Shown: positions 1 to 7,663, counted from the stretch's first letter. The stretch is DNA of 34,459 bases from Oscillospiraceae bacterium (GCA_031262245.1 JAISIJ010000356.1:1-34459); one strand, 5' to 3'. Numbers and translations are program-made. The notes: generated by a model not told the origin, from the letters alone.

Positions 1-30
1 TACTACTCAGAGCTTTTTAGATGATTAAGA

Positions 31-70
31 AGTAGTCACTCTTTTTGACGGGAGGGCGACTACTTTTTTC
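31..70. terminator. Equivalent terminator hairpin in copy 1
   Basis: AGTAGTC (31-37) / GACTACT (58-64) followed by TTTTT. Confidence 0.65.
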
Positions 71-149
71 TACGTTTTGCTAAAAGGACGTAAACTATAT
101 TAAAATTATCAAGTATTACCTTAATGACAATCCCAATAAGCTCCCACAT
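60..149 (-). CDS. 29-aa hydrophobic peptide MWELIGIVIKVILDNFNIVYVLLAKRRKK, candidate type I toxin-like peptide (copy 1)
   Basis: ATG preceded by AGGGGGTGA-type SD on the minus strand; hydrophobic core with basic tail; paralogous to the ORF at 407..493; stop codon overlaps a terminator hairpin. Confidence 0.7.
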   Translation of the reverse strand: MWELIGIVIKVILDNFNIVYVLLAKRRKK

Positions 150-217
150 AGGCTCTTCACCCCCTTTCGAGGGTTCAAAGCAGTAACCACCAGCAGTTTT
201 CAGACTTCACTATGAAT

Positions 218-246
218 ATTCTACACAAAACAAGCTGTTTTGTCAA
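218..246 (-). promoter_or_regulatory. Promoter of peptide mRNA copy 1 with a palindromic spacer
   Basis: Minus strand TTGACA (241-246), 17-bp spacer, TAGAAT (218-223); spacer is part of ACAAAACA-AGC-TGTTTTGT. Confidence 0.7.
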
Positions 247-283
247 TTATTTGTGATTCATTTTTATTTTTTTCGGAAAATTG

Positions 284-312
284 TTGACATAAACATAAAT
301 ATTGTATATAAT
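284..312 (+). promoter_or_regulatory. Consensus sigma-A promoter for a putative plus-strand antisense RNA
   Basis: TTGACA 284-289, 17-bp spacer, TATAAT 307-312. Confidence 0.8.
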
Positions 313-318
313 ATCTAT

Positions 319-415
319 GTAGTGAAGTCTTACTGACGGCTACTACTCAGAGCTTTATTTTAATTTGAAATTAAAAGTAATCGCATCCTTTGGTCAGGGT
401 GGGCGATTACTTTTT
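319..415 (+). ncRNA. Putative ~97-nt antisense/antitoxin RNA convergent to the small peptide mRNA
   Basis: Starts after the promoter at 284-312 and ends at hairpin AAAAGTAATCGC/GCGATTACTTTT plus T-run; no ORF with an RBS seen. Confidence 0.55.
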
Positions 416-416
416 T
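373..416. terminator. Bidirectional terminator shared by the peptide mRNA and the antisense RNA (copy 2)
   Basis: 12-bp stem AAAAGTAATCGC (373-384) / GCGATTACTTTT (403-414) with flanking A/T runs. Confidence 0.75.
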
Positions 417-493
417 CTATAGGTCACAATAAGATATATACAGTCAAAATTATCTAAAAAGACTTTAATGACAATTCCAATAAGTTCCCACAT
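407..493 (-). CDS. 28-aa hydrophobic peptide MWELIGIVIKVFLDNFDCIYLIVTYRKK, candidate type I toxin-like peptide (copy 2)
   Basis: Same SD context, position and N-terminal 11 residues as copy 1; conserved reading frame despite DNA divergence. Confidence 0.72.
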   Translation of the reverse strand: MWELIGIVIKVFLDNFDCIYLIVTYRKK

Positions 494-561
494 AGGCTCT
501 TCACCCCCTCTCGAGGGCTCAAAGCAGTAACCACCAGCTGTTTTCAGACTTCACTATGAAT

Positions 562-590
562 ATTTTATACAAAACAAGCTGTTTTGTCAA
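562..590 (-). promoter_or_regulatory. Promoter of peptide mRNA copy 2 with a palindromic spacer
   Basis: Minus strand TTGACA (585-590), 17-bp spacer, TAAAAT (562-567). Confidence 0.7.
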
Positions 591-599
591 TCAACAAAA

Positions 600-634
600 A
601 TAACTTTCCCCCGAAAAGGGGGATTATTTTTTAA
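600..634. terminator. Terminator downstream of the hyd operon
   Basis: CCCCC-GAAAA-GGGGG hairpin with flanking A/T runs. Confidence 0.75.
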
Positions 635-649
635 TCACAGCTAAATATA

Positions 650-2443
650 TTATTTCTTAACAATTGCACCGAATTTACATTTTTCGATACAAGCACCGCA
701 TTTAATACATTTTTCTTTGTCAATAACATAAGGGCTCTTTATTTCGCCGGTAATTGCACCGACAGGACAAACTCTTGCACAAGCAGAACACCCTTTACAT
801 TTCTCGGGGATAATCTCATAAGAAAGTAAATCTTTACATACACCGGCAGGGCATTTCTTATCTTTGATATGTGCAACATATTCATCTCTGAAATATCTCA
901 AAGTTGAAAGAACGGGGTTAGGGGCAGTTTGTCCCAAACCGCAAAGTGAATTTTCTTTGATATGGTAACAAAGTCTTTCAAGTTTATCAAGGTCTGCCAT
1001 TGTTGCTTGACCTTTGGTAATTTTTTCGAGAATTTCATACATACGCTTTGTGCCGATACGGCAAGGAGTACATTTACCGCAAGACTCGTCAACCGTAAAC
1101 TCAAGGAAAAATTTAGCTATATCAACCATACAGTTGTCTTCGTCCATTACGATAAGTCCGCCTGAACCCATCATTGAACCGATTGCGATAAGGTTATCGT
1201 AATCTATTTCAATATCCATATATTGAGCGGGTATACAACCGCCTGAAGGACCGCCTGTTTGAGCAGCTTTGAATTTCTTGCCGTTAGGTATGCCACCGCC
1301 GATTTCTTCAATAACAGTACGCAGAGTAGTACCCATAGGTATCTCAACAAGACCTGTGTTGTTGATTTTACCACCCAAAGCAAATACTTTTGTTCCTTTG
1401 GATTTTTCAGTTCCCATTGAAGAGAACCATTCTGCACCGTTAAGGATAATCTGACAAACGTTAGCATAGGTTTCAACGTTGTTGAGGATAGTGGGACATT
1501 CAAAAAGTCCTTTTTCAGCGGGGAACTGAGGACGGGGACGAGGTTCACCTCTGTTACCCTCAATAGATGTCATTAACGCTGTTTCCTCACCGCAAACAAA
1601 CGCTCCCGCACCTAATCTCAAACCTATATCAAAACTGAAATCGGTATCAAAGATTTTTTCGCCCAAAAGACCGTATTCACGAGCCTGTTTAATTGCAATT
1701 TCAAGACGTTTGATAGCAATAGGATATTCAGCACGAACATAGATATAGCCTTGAGTTGCACCTATTGCATAACCGGCAACAGCCATTGCTTCGAGTACAG
1801 CGTGAGGGTCGCCCTCAAGAACTGACCTGTCCATAAACGCACCGGGGTCACCTTCGTCTGCATTACAGCAAACATATTTTTGGGGTGCATCGGGAACGAT
1901 ATTTCTTGCAAGTTTCCATTTCAAACCTGTCGGGAATCCGCCGCCGCCGCGACCTCTCAAACCGCTGTCTAAAATAGTTTGAATAACGTCCTCGGGGCTC
2001 ATTGATGTTAACACTTTACCGAGAGCCTCATAGCCCCCTGTTCCTATGTATTCATCAATATCTTCGGGGTTGATAACACCGCAGTTACGCAAAGCAATAC
2101 GATGTTGTTTTTTATAAAAATTTGTTTCGTTAAGAGATTTTATAGCGTCTTTATCCAATGTTTCGTCATATACAAGGGATTTAACAACTCTGCCTTTTAA
2201 AAGGTGTTCCGAAACGATTAAAGGAATATCCTCTGCTTTAACTTGTGAATAGAACACACCTTCGGGATAAACAAGCATAATAGGACCTTTTTCGCAAAGT
2301 CCGAAACAACCTGTTGTAACAACATTAACTTCTTTTTCCAGTGCGTTTATTGCGATTTCAGCTTTCAATGTTTCCACAATCTTAGCACTGCCGCCGCTGG
2401 TACAGCCTGTGCCGCCGCAGATTAACACTTGACTTCTGTACAT
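650..2443 (-). CDS. hydB: NADH-dependent hydrogenase subunit HydB (NuoF-like, with Trx-like [2Fe-2S] N-terminus and 2x[4Fe-4S] C-terminus)
   Basis: GRGGGGFPTGLKWKLA, ESCGKCTPCRIG and C-terminal CKGCSACARVCP / CIKCGACIEKC motifs. Confidence 0.9.
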   Translation of the reverse strand: MYRSQVLICGGTGCTSGGSAKIVETLKAEIAINALEKEVNVVTTGCFGLCEKGPIMLVYPEGVFYSQVKAEDIPLIVSEHLLKGRVVKSLVYDETLDKDAIKSLNETNFYKKQHRIALRNCGVINPEDIDEYIGTGGYEALGKVLTSMSPEDVIQTILDSGLRGRGGGGFPTGLKWKLARNIVPDAPQKYVCCNADEGDPGAFMDRSVLEGDPHAVLEAMAVAGYAIGATQGYIYVRAEYPIAIKRLEIAIKQAREYGLLGEKIFDTDFSFDIGLRLGAGAFVCGEETALMTSIEGNRGEPRPRPQFPAEKGLFECPTILNNVETYANVCQIILNGAEWFSSMGTEKSKGTKVFALGGKINNTGLVEIPMGTTLRTVIEEIGGGIPNGKKFKAAQTGGPSGGCIPAQYMDIEIDYDNLIAIGSMMGSGGLIVMDEDNCMVDIAKFFLEFTVDESCGKCTPCRIGTKRMYEILEKITKGQATMADLDKLERLCYHIKENSLCGLGQTAPNPVLSTLRYFRDEYVAHIKDKKCPAGVCKDLLSYEIIPEKCKGCSACARVCPVGAITGEIKSPYVIDKEKCIKCGACIEKCKFGAIVKK

Positions 2444-2458
2444 TTATTTCTCCTTATT

Positions 2459-2719
2459 TTACTTATACTTTATCGGTTTTTCCGTAACAGTTATAAAGTC
2501 GATTTTAGGTAATAATTCGATTTTTAATATTTCTGATTGTTTAAAACCGAAAATACCGTTTTCATTTTCAATATCAATCATATCTTCGGGGTTTTCATAA
2601 ACATCTTCATATTCCGAAAAGTCGGATACATTTGCAACATATCCTTCAACAGTCTTACCGTTTTTGGTAATAAGTCTTATTTTATTATTTGTATATTCAT
2701 AATCCCAAATATTAATCAT
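2459..2719 (-). CDS. Conserved-looking 86-aa protein of unknown function within the hyd operon
   Basis: Co-directional, tight spacing in the operon; small acidic beta-rich-looking sequence. Confidence 0.6.
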   Translation of the reverse strand: MINIWDYEYTNNKIRLITKNGKTVEGYVANVSDFSEYEDVYENPEDMIDIENENGIFGFKQSEILKIELLPKIDFITVTEKPIKYK

Positions 2720-2802
2720 AGCGTTTCTCCTTTGTTGAGAAAATGAATAATATCTCTGATGACGGTTAAGCTTTTAAATATTCAGTTACCAAAAATGCAC
2801 CC

Positions 2803-3177
2803 TTAATTTAAAGACGCAGTAGAAATTGTATATTTCTGAATAACTTTACCCTTTTGGATATGTTCTTCAAAAACTTCTTTTGCTTTGTCTGCATCCATTT
2901 TAATATAGGTTACTTTTTCTTTATCTTTTTCATAAACCTCAACAATGGGTTCATATTGGCAAAGACCGACACAGCCTGTTTGTGTAACGTCAACATTTTC
3001 TAATTTGTTTTGTTGGACCAAATCTGAAAAAGTTGACAAAACAGGTCTTGCTCCTGCGGCAATACCGCAAGTAGCCATACCCACAACTATTCTTGTGTCT
3101 TTTCCGTCTGTTTTACGCATATTAACTTGTGTTTGCATTTTTTCACGCAATGCTTTTAATTCTTCAAGTGATTTCAT
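2803..3177 (-). CDS. (2Fe-2S) thioredoxin-like ferredoxin
   Basis: VGMATCGIAAGA...VTQTGCVGLCQYEP cysteine pattern. Confidence 0.85.
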   Translation of the reverse strand: MKSLEELKALREKMQTQVNMRKTDGKDTRIVVGMATCGIAAGARPVLSTFSDLVQQNKLENVDVTQTGCVGLCQYEPIVEVYEKDKEKVTYIKMDADKAKEVFEEHIQKGKVIQKYTISTASLN

Positions 3178-3740
3178 AATACCTTTTCTCCGTTTACTTC
3201 TTTAATATTTTCCGTTAAATATCCTTTGATATAATCTGAAACTTCGGGTTCGTTGAGAGGAACATCACCCATAATCTCTCGAAATTCTCTTGTATCCAAC
3301 ACAAATTCTTTATCGTCAACACGATGTGTATAGATAAAATCTTTGTCGTTATTATAGGTGACAAGTGTGTGAACGGTAAAAACCATATCCCCCAAGGGCA
3401 TACGGTCGATATGTGACAGTCCGTAAACGGCGGTAGTTGTTGTACCGACATTTTCTTCGGAAGTTATTTCAAAACTTCCCCCTGTCATTTCCGCTCCTTG
3501 TTTAAAAAACGGAACACCCAATCCGATATCTCTTGTTGTTCTTGTTGTAAAAAAAGGGTCGGTGACTTTCTCTAATTGTTCTTTTGTCATACCGCAACCG
3601 TTATCTTTAATGGAAACCCTCAACGTATCGGCGGCAGTATCTGCAACAACTTCTATTTCCGTCAATTTCGCTTCTGCTCTTACAGAATTTTGTGCAATAT
3701 CTAAAATAGTCAATGCAATTTCAGGAAGAATATCACTCAC
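3174..3740 (-). CDS. HATPase-domain ATP-binding protein
   Basis: DNGCGMTKEQ / DPFFTTR / IGLGVPFF GHKL ATPase motifs; overlaps the downstream gene by 4 bp. Confidence 0.8.
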   Translation of the reverse strand: MSDILPEIALTILDIAQNSVRAEAKLTEIEVVADTAADTLRVSIKDNGCGMTKEQLEKVTDPFFTTRTTRDIGLGVPFFKQGAEMTGGSFEITSEENVGTTTTAVYGLSHIDRMPLGDMVFTVHTLVTYNNDKDFIYTHRVDDKEFVLDTREFREIMGDVPLNEPEVSDYIKGYLTENIKEVNGEKVL

Positions 3741-3747
3741 ACCTTTT

Positions 3748-3825
3748 TAATTAGTAATTAGTAATTAACAATTAGCAATTATAATAATTATACATTATTA
3801 ATTACTAATTATTAATTGCGAAAGC
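3748..3825. repeat. AT-rich palindromic intergenic repeat
   Basis: TAATTAGTAATTAACAATTAGCAATTATAATAATTATACATTATTAATTACTAATTATTAATT; related to 31096-31126. Confidence 0.6.
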
Positions 3826-3826
3826 A

Positions 3827-4306
3827 TTAATTGTATTTATCTAAAATCCCTTTAATTTCTGATTTTGTCAGTCTGCCGTAAACATCGTCATTAACCATAA
3901 TAACGGGAGCAAGACCGCAAGCACCTATACAGCGGCAAGCGTCAAGAGAGAATTTGCCGTCAGCTGTACATTCACCGCCGTCAATTTTTAATTCTTTTTT
4001 GAGTTCTTCGTATATATCCCCGGCACCTTTAACATAACAAGCTGTACCCAGACATACGGAAACTTGGAATTGCCCCTTGGGATAAAGCGAGAATTGAGAA
4101 TAAAAGGTGACAACGCCATAGATTTTTTCCATAGGTGTTTCGGTTTTATCAGCAATAATTTTTTGTACTTCAACAGGTAAGTAACCGTAAATCTCCTGTG
4201 CTTTTTGTAAAATCGGCATTAACGCACCTTTTGTGTCTTTCATTTCCTCAATAACTGACAAAAGTTGCTTTTCCTGTTCATTAGTACCTGCAAATGCAAC
4301 AGCCAT
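3827..4306 (-). CDS. hydC: NuoE-like [2Fe-2S] subunit of a bifurcating-type hydrogenase
   Basis: VCLGTACYVKGAGDIYEELKK ... SLDACRCIGACGLAPVIMVN. Confidence 0.9.
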   Translation of the reverse strand: MAVAFAGTNEQEKQLLSVIEEMKDTKGALMPILQKAQEIYGYLPVEVQKIIADKTETPMEKIYGVVTFYSQFSLYPKGQFQVSVCLGTACYVKGAGDIYEELKKELKIDGGECTADGKFSLDACRCIGACGLAPVIMVNDDVYGRLTKSEIKGILDKYN

Positions 4307-4343
4307 TTTCTACCTCCATATAAGTTAAAATTCTAACCAATGC

Positions 4344-4372
4344 ATTATACCATAAAAACTAAAATCTTTCAA
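4344..4372 (-). promoter_or_regulatory. Promoter of the hyd operon
   Basis: Minus strand TTGAAA (4367-4372), 17-bp spacer, TATAAT (4344-4349). Confidence 0.7.
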
Positions 4373-4445
4373 CAAATAATTATGACCAAAAAAACGTCCT
4401 TTTTTTGTTTATTATTCACAAAAAATATTAATAAATTAAGAACAC

Positions 4446-4474
4446 TTGACATAAAAAAAGGTATATGTTATAGT
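4446..4474 (+). promoter_or_regulatory. Promoter of the xylanase gene
   Basis: TTGACA (4446-4451), 17-bp spacer, TATAGT (4469-4474). Confidence 0.7.
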
Positions 4475-4480
4475 TTATTG

Positions 4481-4728
4481 ACGATAGTATAGTGCTTTAT
4501 TGTGTGTTGTTGTATGTAATAGGCAATAAACATTTTACATAGGGAATAACAGGTGATTTTATTATCTTTATTTCGGTTTGATTAATGCCTATACTATGTC
4601 TGTAATTCCGTTTTAAACGGCAAAGTATTTTGTTGAGTGAAAATACTACAGTCGTGTGCACTTAAAACGGAATAAAAAATTAAATTTTTCAGCCTTTTAA
4701 AAAAAGGCAATATTCGGAGGAATAAACT
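4481..4728 (+). promoter_or_regulatory. Long structured 5' leader of the xylanase mRNA
   Basis: Pairings ATAGTATAG 4484-4492/CTATACTAT 4589-4597; ATTCCGTTTTAA 4605-4616/TTAAAACGGAAT 4662-4673; AGTATTTT 4624-4631/AAAATACT 4640-4647; GCCTTTT 4692-4698/AAAAGGC 4702-4708. Confidence 0.55.
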
Positions 4729-7251
4729 ATGAGGTTAAAAAAACTCGTATCCGTTTTGGTTTCCTTGAGTATGGTAGGCGGTTTAATGTCTGCTGTACCT
4801 ATGAACCAAGTTTCGGCAATCGAAACACCTGTTGAAAATACCTTTGACGTCAATTATGACGGCTGGTATAATGTAGGTGACTTGACAACTGTTACCGCAT
4901 TAGCAGGAGGCTATAATTCCGCAAGAGCAATGTTTGTTGACAATCGTCAAAGCGTTGATGACGGTGCAGAGGCACAAAAGGGTTATTATATTGAAGGCGG
5001 CCACAAATACAACTACAGCGTTTATGTTAAAGCAGATACCGACGAAACATTTATACTTACTCTGCGTTATCTGTATCCCGACGAAACTTACGGCTATAAA
5101 AACCTTGTGGTTAAAGACGTAAAAGCGGGTGAATGGACTAAATTAGAGGCAGTATATACCGCTCCCGAGGGAACTGTTAACCTTTCTCCTATTATCACAA
5201 CAGACAGCACCAACGATTTCTGGTTTGACCAATTTGTTGTTACAGAAACAACAAAAAAAGCCTTTGTTGTTGAGGCATCCGGCGGCGATGGTTTGGAAGA
5301 CATTTATGCTAACTATTTCCGTGTGGGTTGTGCGGTTTCTCCCGGCGGTAATAACGGTCTGAGTAATAGTATGATTCAAGGTATTATCCTTAAACATTTT
5401 AACTCAATCACTCCCGAAAATGAGTTAAAACCCAACTCTACTTTAAGAAATATCGCAAATAATGGTTCAACTGACACTAACATAATAGTAAACTTAAACG
5501 ATGCGGCTACTATTATGGAATTCTGTGCTACCAACGGTATCGGTATGCGTGGTCATACCTTAGTATGGCACTCACAAACTCCCGATAATTTCTTTAAACA
5601 AAATTTTAACGCAAACGGTGCAAATGTTTCAACTTCTGTTATGAACACTCGTTTGCAATCTTATGCAAACAATATGTTCAGAGATATAAGCACAAAATAC
5701 CCCTCTTTGGACCTTTACGCATTTGACGTTGTAAACGAGGCTATGACTGATAACGGTGCTACTTCTAACTGGAGAACATCCAATCGTCAAGGAGGTTTCA
5801 GTAACGGTACAAGTGCTGTTTCCGCTTGGGTTGCAATTTACGGTAATAACAGCTTTATTGAAAATGCTTTTTCTGCTGCTGCTGCTGCTCGTGACACATA
5901 TTACCCCGGTAAAATGAAACTCTTCTACAATGACTATAACGAATATATCAGCGGTAAAAGAGATGCTATCACAGCTATGGCAAAAGAACTCTTCGGTAAA
6001 GGTCTTGACGGTGTAGGTATGCAGGCTCACCTTTCCGACACTTATCCCAACTTCCAAACTTTCAGCGCAGCGCTTGACGGTTTCCTTGCTGTAGGTTGTG
6101 AAGTTCAAATCACAGAGCTTGATATTACAGGTTCAAACACAACAACAATGTACAAACAAATTTTCCAAAAAGCAGTTGAAGTTTCTCAGTCAACAAACAG
6201 ATTTACAGCACTCGTTGTTTGGGGAACAACCAACGCATCTTCTTGGAGAGCCGGTGAGGGTAACCAAGTTCTTCTCTTTGATAACAGCGGTAACGGCAAC
6301 GCTAACTTCCAACAAGTAAGCGGTGAATCTGTTGTTCCTAAAGCTCAATGGGGTGACGGTAACAGTCCTAAAGGTGCAGAACCTTATGTTCCTCCTACCC
6401 CCAATGAACCCGACCAATACGGCAGATTTTTCTTTGATACTTTTGAAAGCGGCGTAGGCAACTGGGCAGGGCGTGACGGTAACGGCGAAGTTACTGCTGT
6501 TCGTGCAACTCCCTCAAAAGCTTATGACGGTACAGGTGCTCTTGCCGTTTCCGGCAGAACTTCTACTTGGATGGGAACAGCTCGTCAACTTTCAACTTTA
6601 GATTTCCAACCGGGTAAATCTTATCAATTCGGCGGTGCTGTAATGTCCACAACCGCTGACACTAACTGGCAACTTTCAGTTTATTACACTTCCGGCGGCG
6701 AAGATAACTATGTAACTATTGATACAGGTTCTTCAGCGGCAGGTGAATGGTGTAATTTAGAGGGTACAATTGAATTACCCGCAGATGCAGCAAGTATGAT
6801 GGTTTATTTTGAAACAGAATACTTTGAAGAAGATGGTGCAGGCAACTTAACCGATTTCTATGTTGACAACGCATATGGCGGCAATGTTGGTTGTGTTTCT
6901 CCTCTCAAACAACAAGCAGTTGAAACAACAACTACAACTCAAGCAACCACTACCACTACTTCAACAAGAGCTACAACAACTTCAACCAGAGCAACAACTA
7001 CAACAACCGTAACAATCGCTCCTCCTACAGTTGCTTACGGTGATATTGACGGTGACGGCAGTGTTGGTAAAATGGCTGATATAGTTTTATTAGGAAAATA
7101 TCTTAAAGGCTCTATCGCTCTTAACAACTCCGCACTTACAGCATCTGATTGTGACGCTTCCGGCAATTCAAAAAACAAAATAGATACCGCTGACTTATCC
7201 GCATTAATCGGCTATTTATTAAGCACAGTCGGTTCTCTCCCCGTTGTTTAA
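4729..7251 (+). CDS. Cellulosomal endo-1,4-beta-xylanase: signal peptide, CBM22, GH10, CBM22-like, Thr-rich linker, dockerin
   Basis: ITPENELKP, GHTLVWHSQTP, FDVVNEA, QITELDI GH10 motifs; duplicated Ca-binding-type dockerin segment GDIDGDGSVGKMADIVLL...DCDASGNSKNKIDTADLSALIGYLL. Confidence 0.93.
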   Translation: MRLKKLVSVLVSLSMVGGLMSAVPMNQVSAIETPVENTFDVNYDGWYNVGDLTTVTALAGGYNSARAMFVDNRQSVDDGAEAQKGYYIEGGHKYNYSVYVKADTDETFILTLRYLYPDETYGYKNLVVKDVKAGEWTKLEAVYTAPEGTVNLSPIITTDSTNDFWFDQFVVTETTKKAFVVEASGGDGLEDIYANYFRVGCAVSPGGNNGLSNSMIQGIILKHFNSITPENELKPNSTLRNIANNGSTDTNIIVNLNDAATIMEFCATNGIGMRGHTLVWHSQTPDNFFKQNFNANGANVSTSVMNTRLQSYANNMFRDISTKYPSLDLYAFDVVNEAMTDNGATSNWRTSNRQGGFSNGTSAVSAWVAIYGNNSFIENAFSAAAAARDTYYPGKMKLFYNDYNEYISGKRDAITAMAKELFGKGLDGVGMQAHLSDTYPNFQTFSAALDGFLAVGCEVQITELDITGSNTTTMYKQIFQKAVEVSQSTNRFTALVVWGTTNASSWRAGEGNQVLLFDNSGNGNANFQQVSGESVVPKAQWGDGNSPKGAEPYVPPTPNEPDQYGRFFFDTFESGVGNWAGRDGNGEVTAVRATPSKAYDGTGALAVSGRTSTWMGTARQLSTLDFQPGKSYQFGGAVMSTTADTNWQLSVYYTSGGEDNYVTIDTGSSAAGEWCNLEGTIELPADAASMMVYFETEYFEEDGAGNLTDFYVDNAYGGNVGCVSPLKQQAVETTTTTQATTTTTSTRATTTSTRATTTTTVTIAPPTVAYGDIDGDGSVGKMADIVLLGKYLKGSIALNNSALTASDCDASGNSKNKIDTADLSALIGYLLSTVGSLPVV

Positions 7252-7660
7252 TTTTTTAGTTTTCTCATAGTCCCTGTAAACCACACCTATCGAAGTTCCT
7301 TTTTTAGTTTTCTCATAGTCCCTGTGAGGGTCGGCTCTCGAAGTTCCGTAGTTATTTTTGTAGTTGGCAGTTTAGCTGACGTGGTTTAACTGGATATAAA
7401 AATTCCGCCGTGTACGGCGGAATTTTTTTAGCGGACTGGGTTAGATATTTGTTATCGTGAACGGCAGCAAACTTTAAATACAAAAATCCTTTTTTTCCCC
7501 TTACCTCTCAAAATAACAAATATCTACCCCAGTAATCTTAAAAATCCCCTTTGAAAAAGGGGATTTTTATATCCAGCTAAACCAAAGCCTAAAGAGTGCC
7601 AACTACAAAAAGAAGTAGGGAACTTCGAGAGTAGTATAACTCTGCAACTATCAGAAAAGA
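7252..7660. repeat. Composite palindromic element carrying two inverted copies of the CTCTCGAAGTTCC repeat plus a tandem partial copy
   Basis: GTTTAACTGGATATAAAAAT 7384-7403 pairs with 7563-7582; ACTGGGTTAGATATTTGTTAT 7435-7455 pairs with 7513-7533; outer CTCTCGAAGTTCC/GGAACTTCGAGAG. Confidence 0.8.
7401..7429. terminator. Strong hairpin terminator after the xylanase
   Basis: AATTCCGCCG-TGTA-CGGCGGAATT followed by TTTTT. Confidence 0.8.
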
Positions 7661-7663
7661 AAA

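Larger units (their letters stand above)
1..246. repeat. Tandem cassette copy 1 (partial at the window edge)
   Basis: Shares TACTACTCAGAGCTTT, AATGACAAT.CCAATAAG.TCCCACATAGGCTCTTCACCCCC and CAGACTTCACTATGAATATT with 341..590 at an offset of about 340-344 bp. Confidence 0.9.
284..590. repeat. Tandem cassette copy 2 with convergent promoters
   Basis: Direct alignment by eye with 1..246. Confidence 0.9.

Noticed and set aside
1-595. tRNA, rRNA or transposase remnants to explain the tandem repeat
   Set aside because: No cloverleaf or transposase motif; promoters, SD, ORF and terminators explain the repeated parts better
4692-4708. GCCTTTT/AAAAGGC hairpin as a transcription terminator upstream of the xylanase
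   Set aside because: No downstream T-run; more likely part of the leader structure or an SD-proximal hairpin
5629-6108. 159-aa minus-strand ORF inside the xylanase
   Set aside because: Antisense shadow ORF within the conserved GH10 domain
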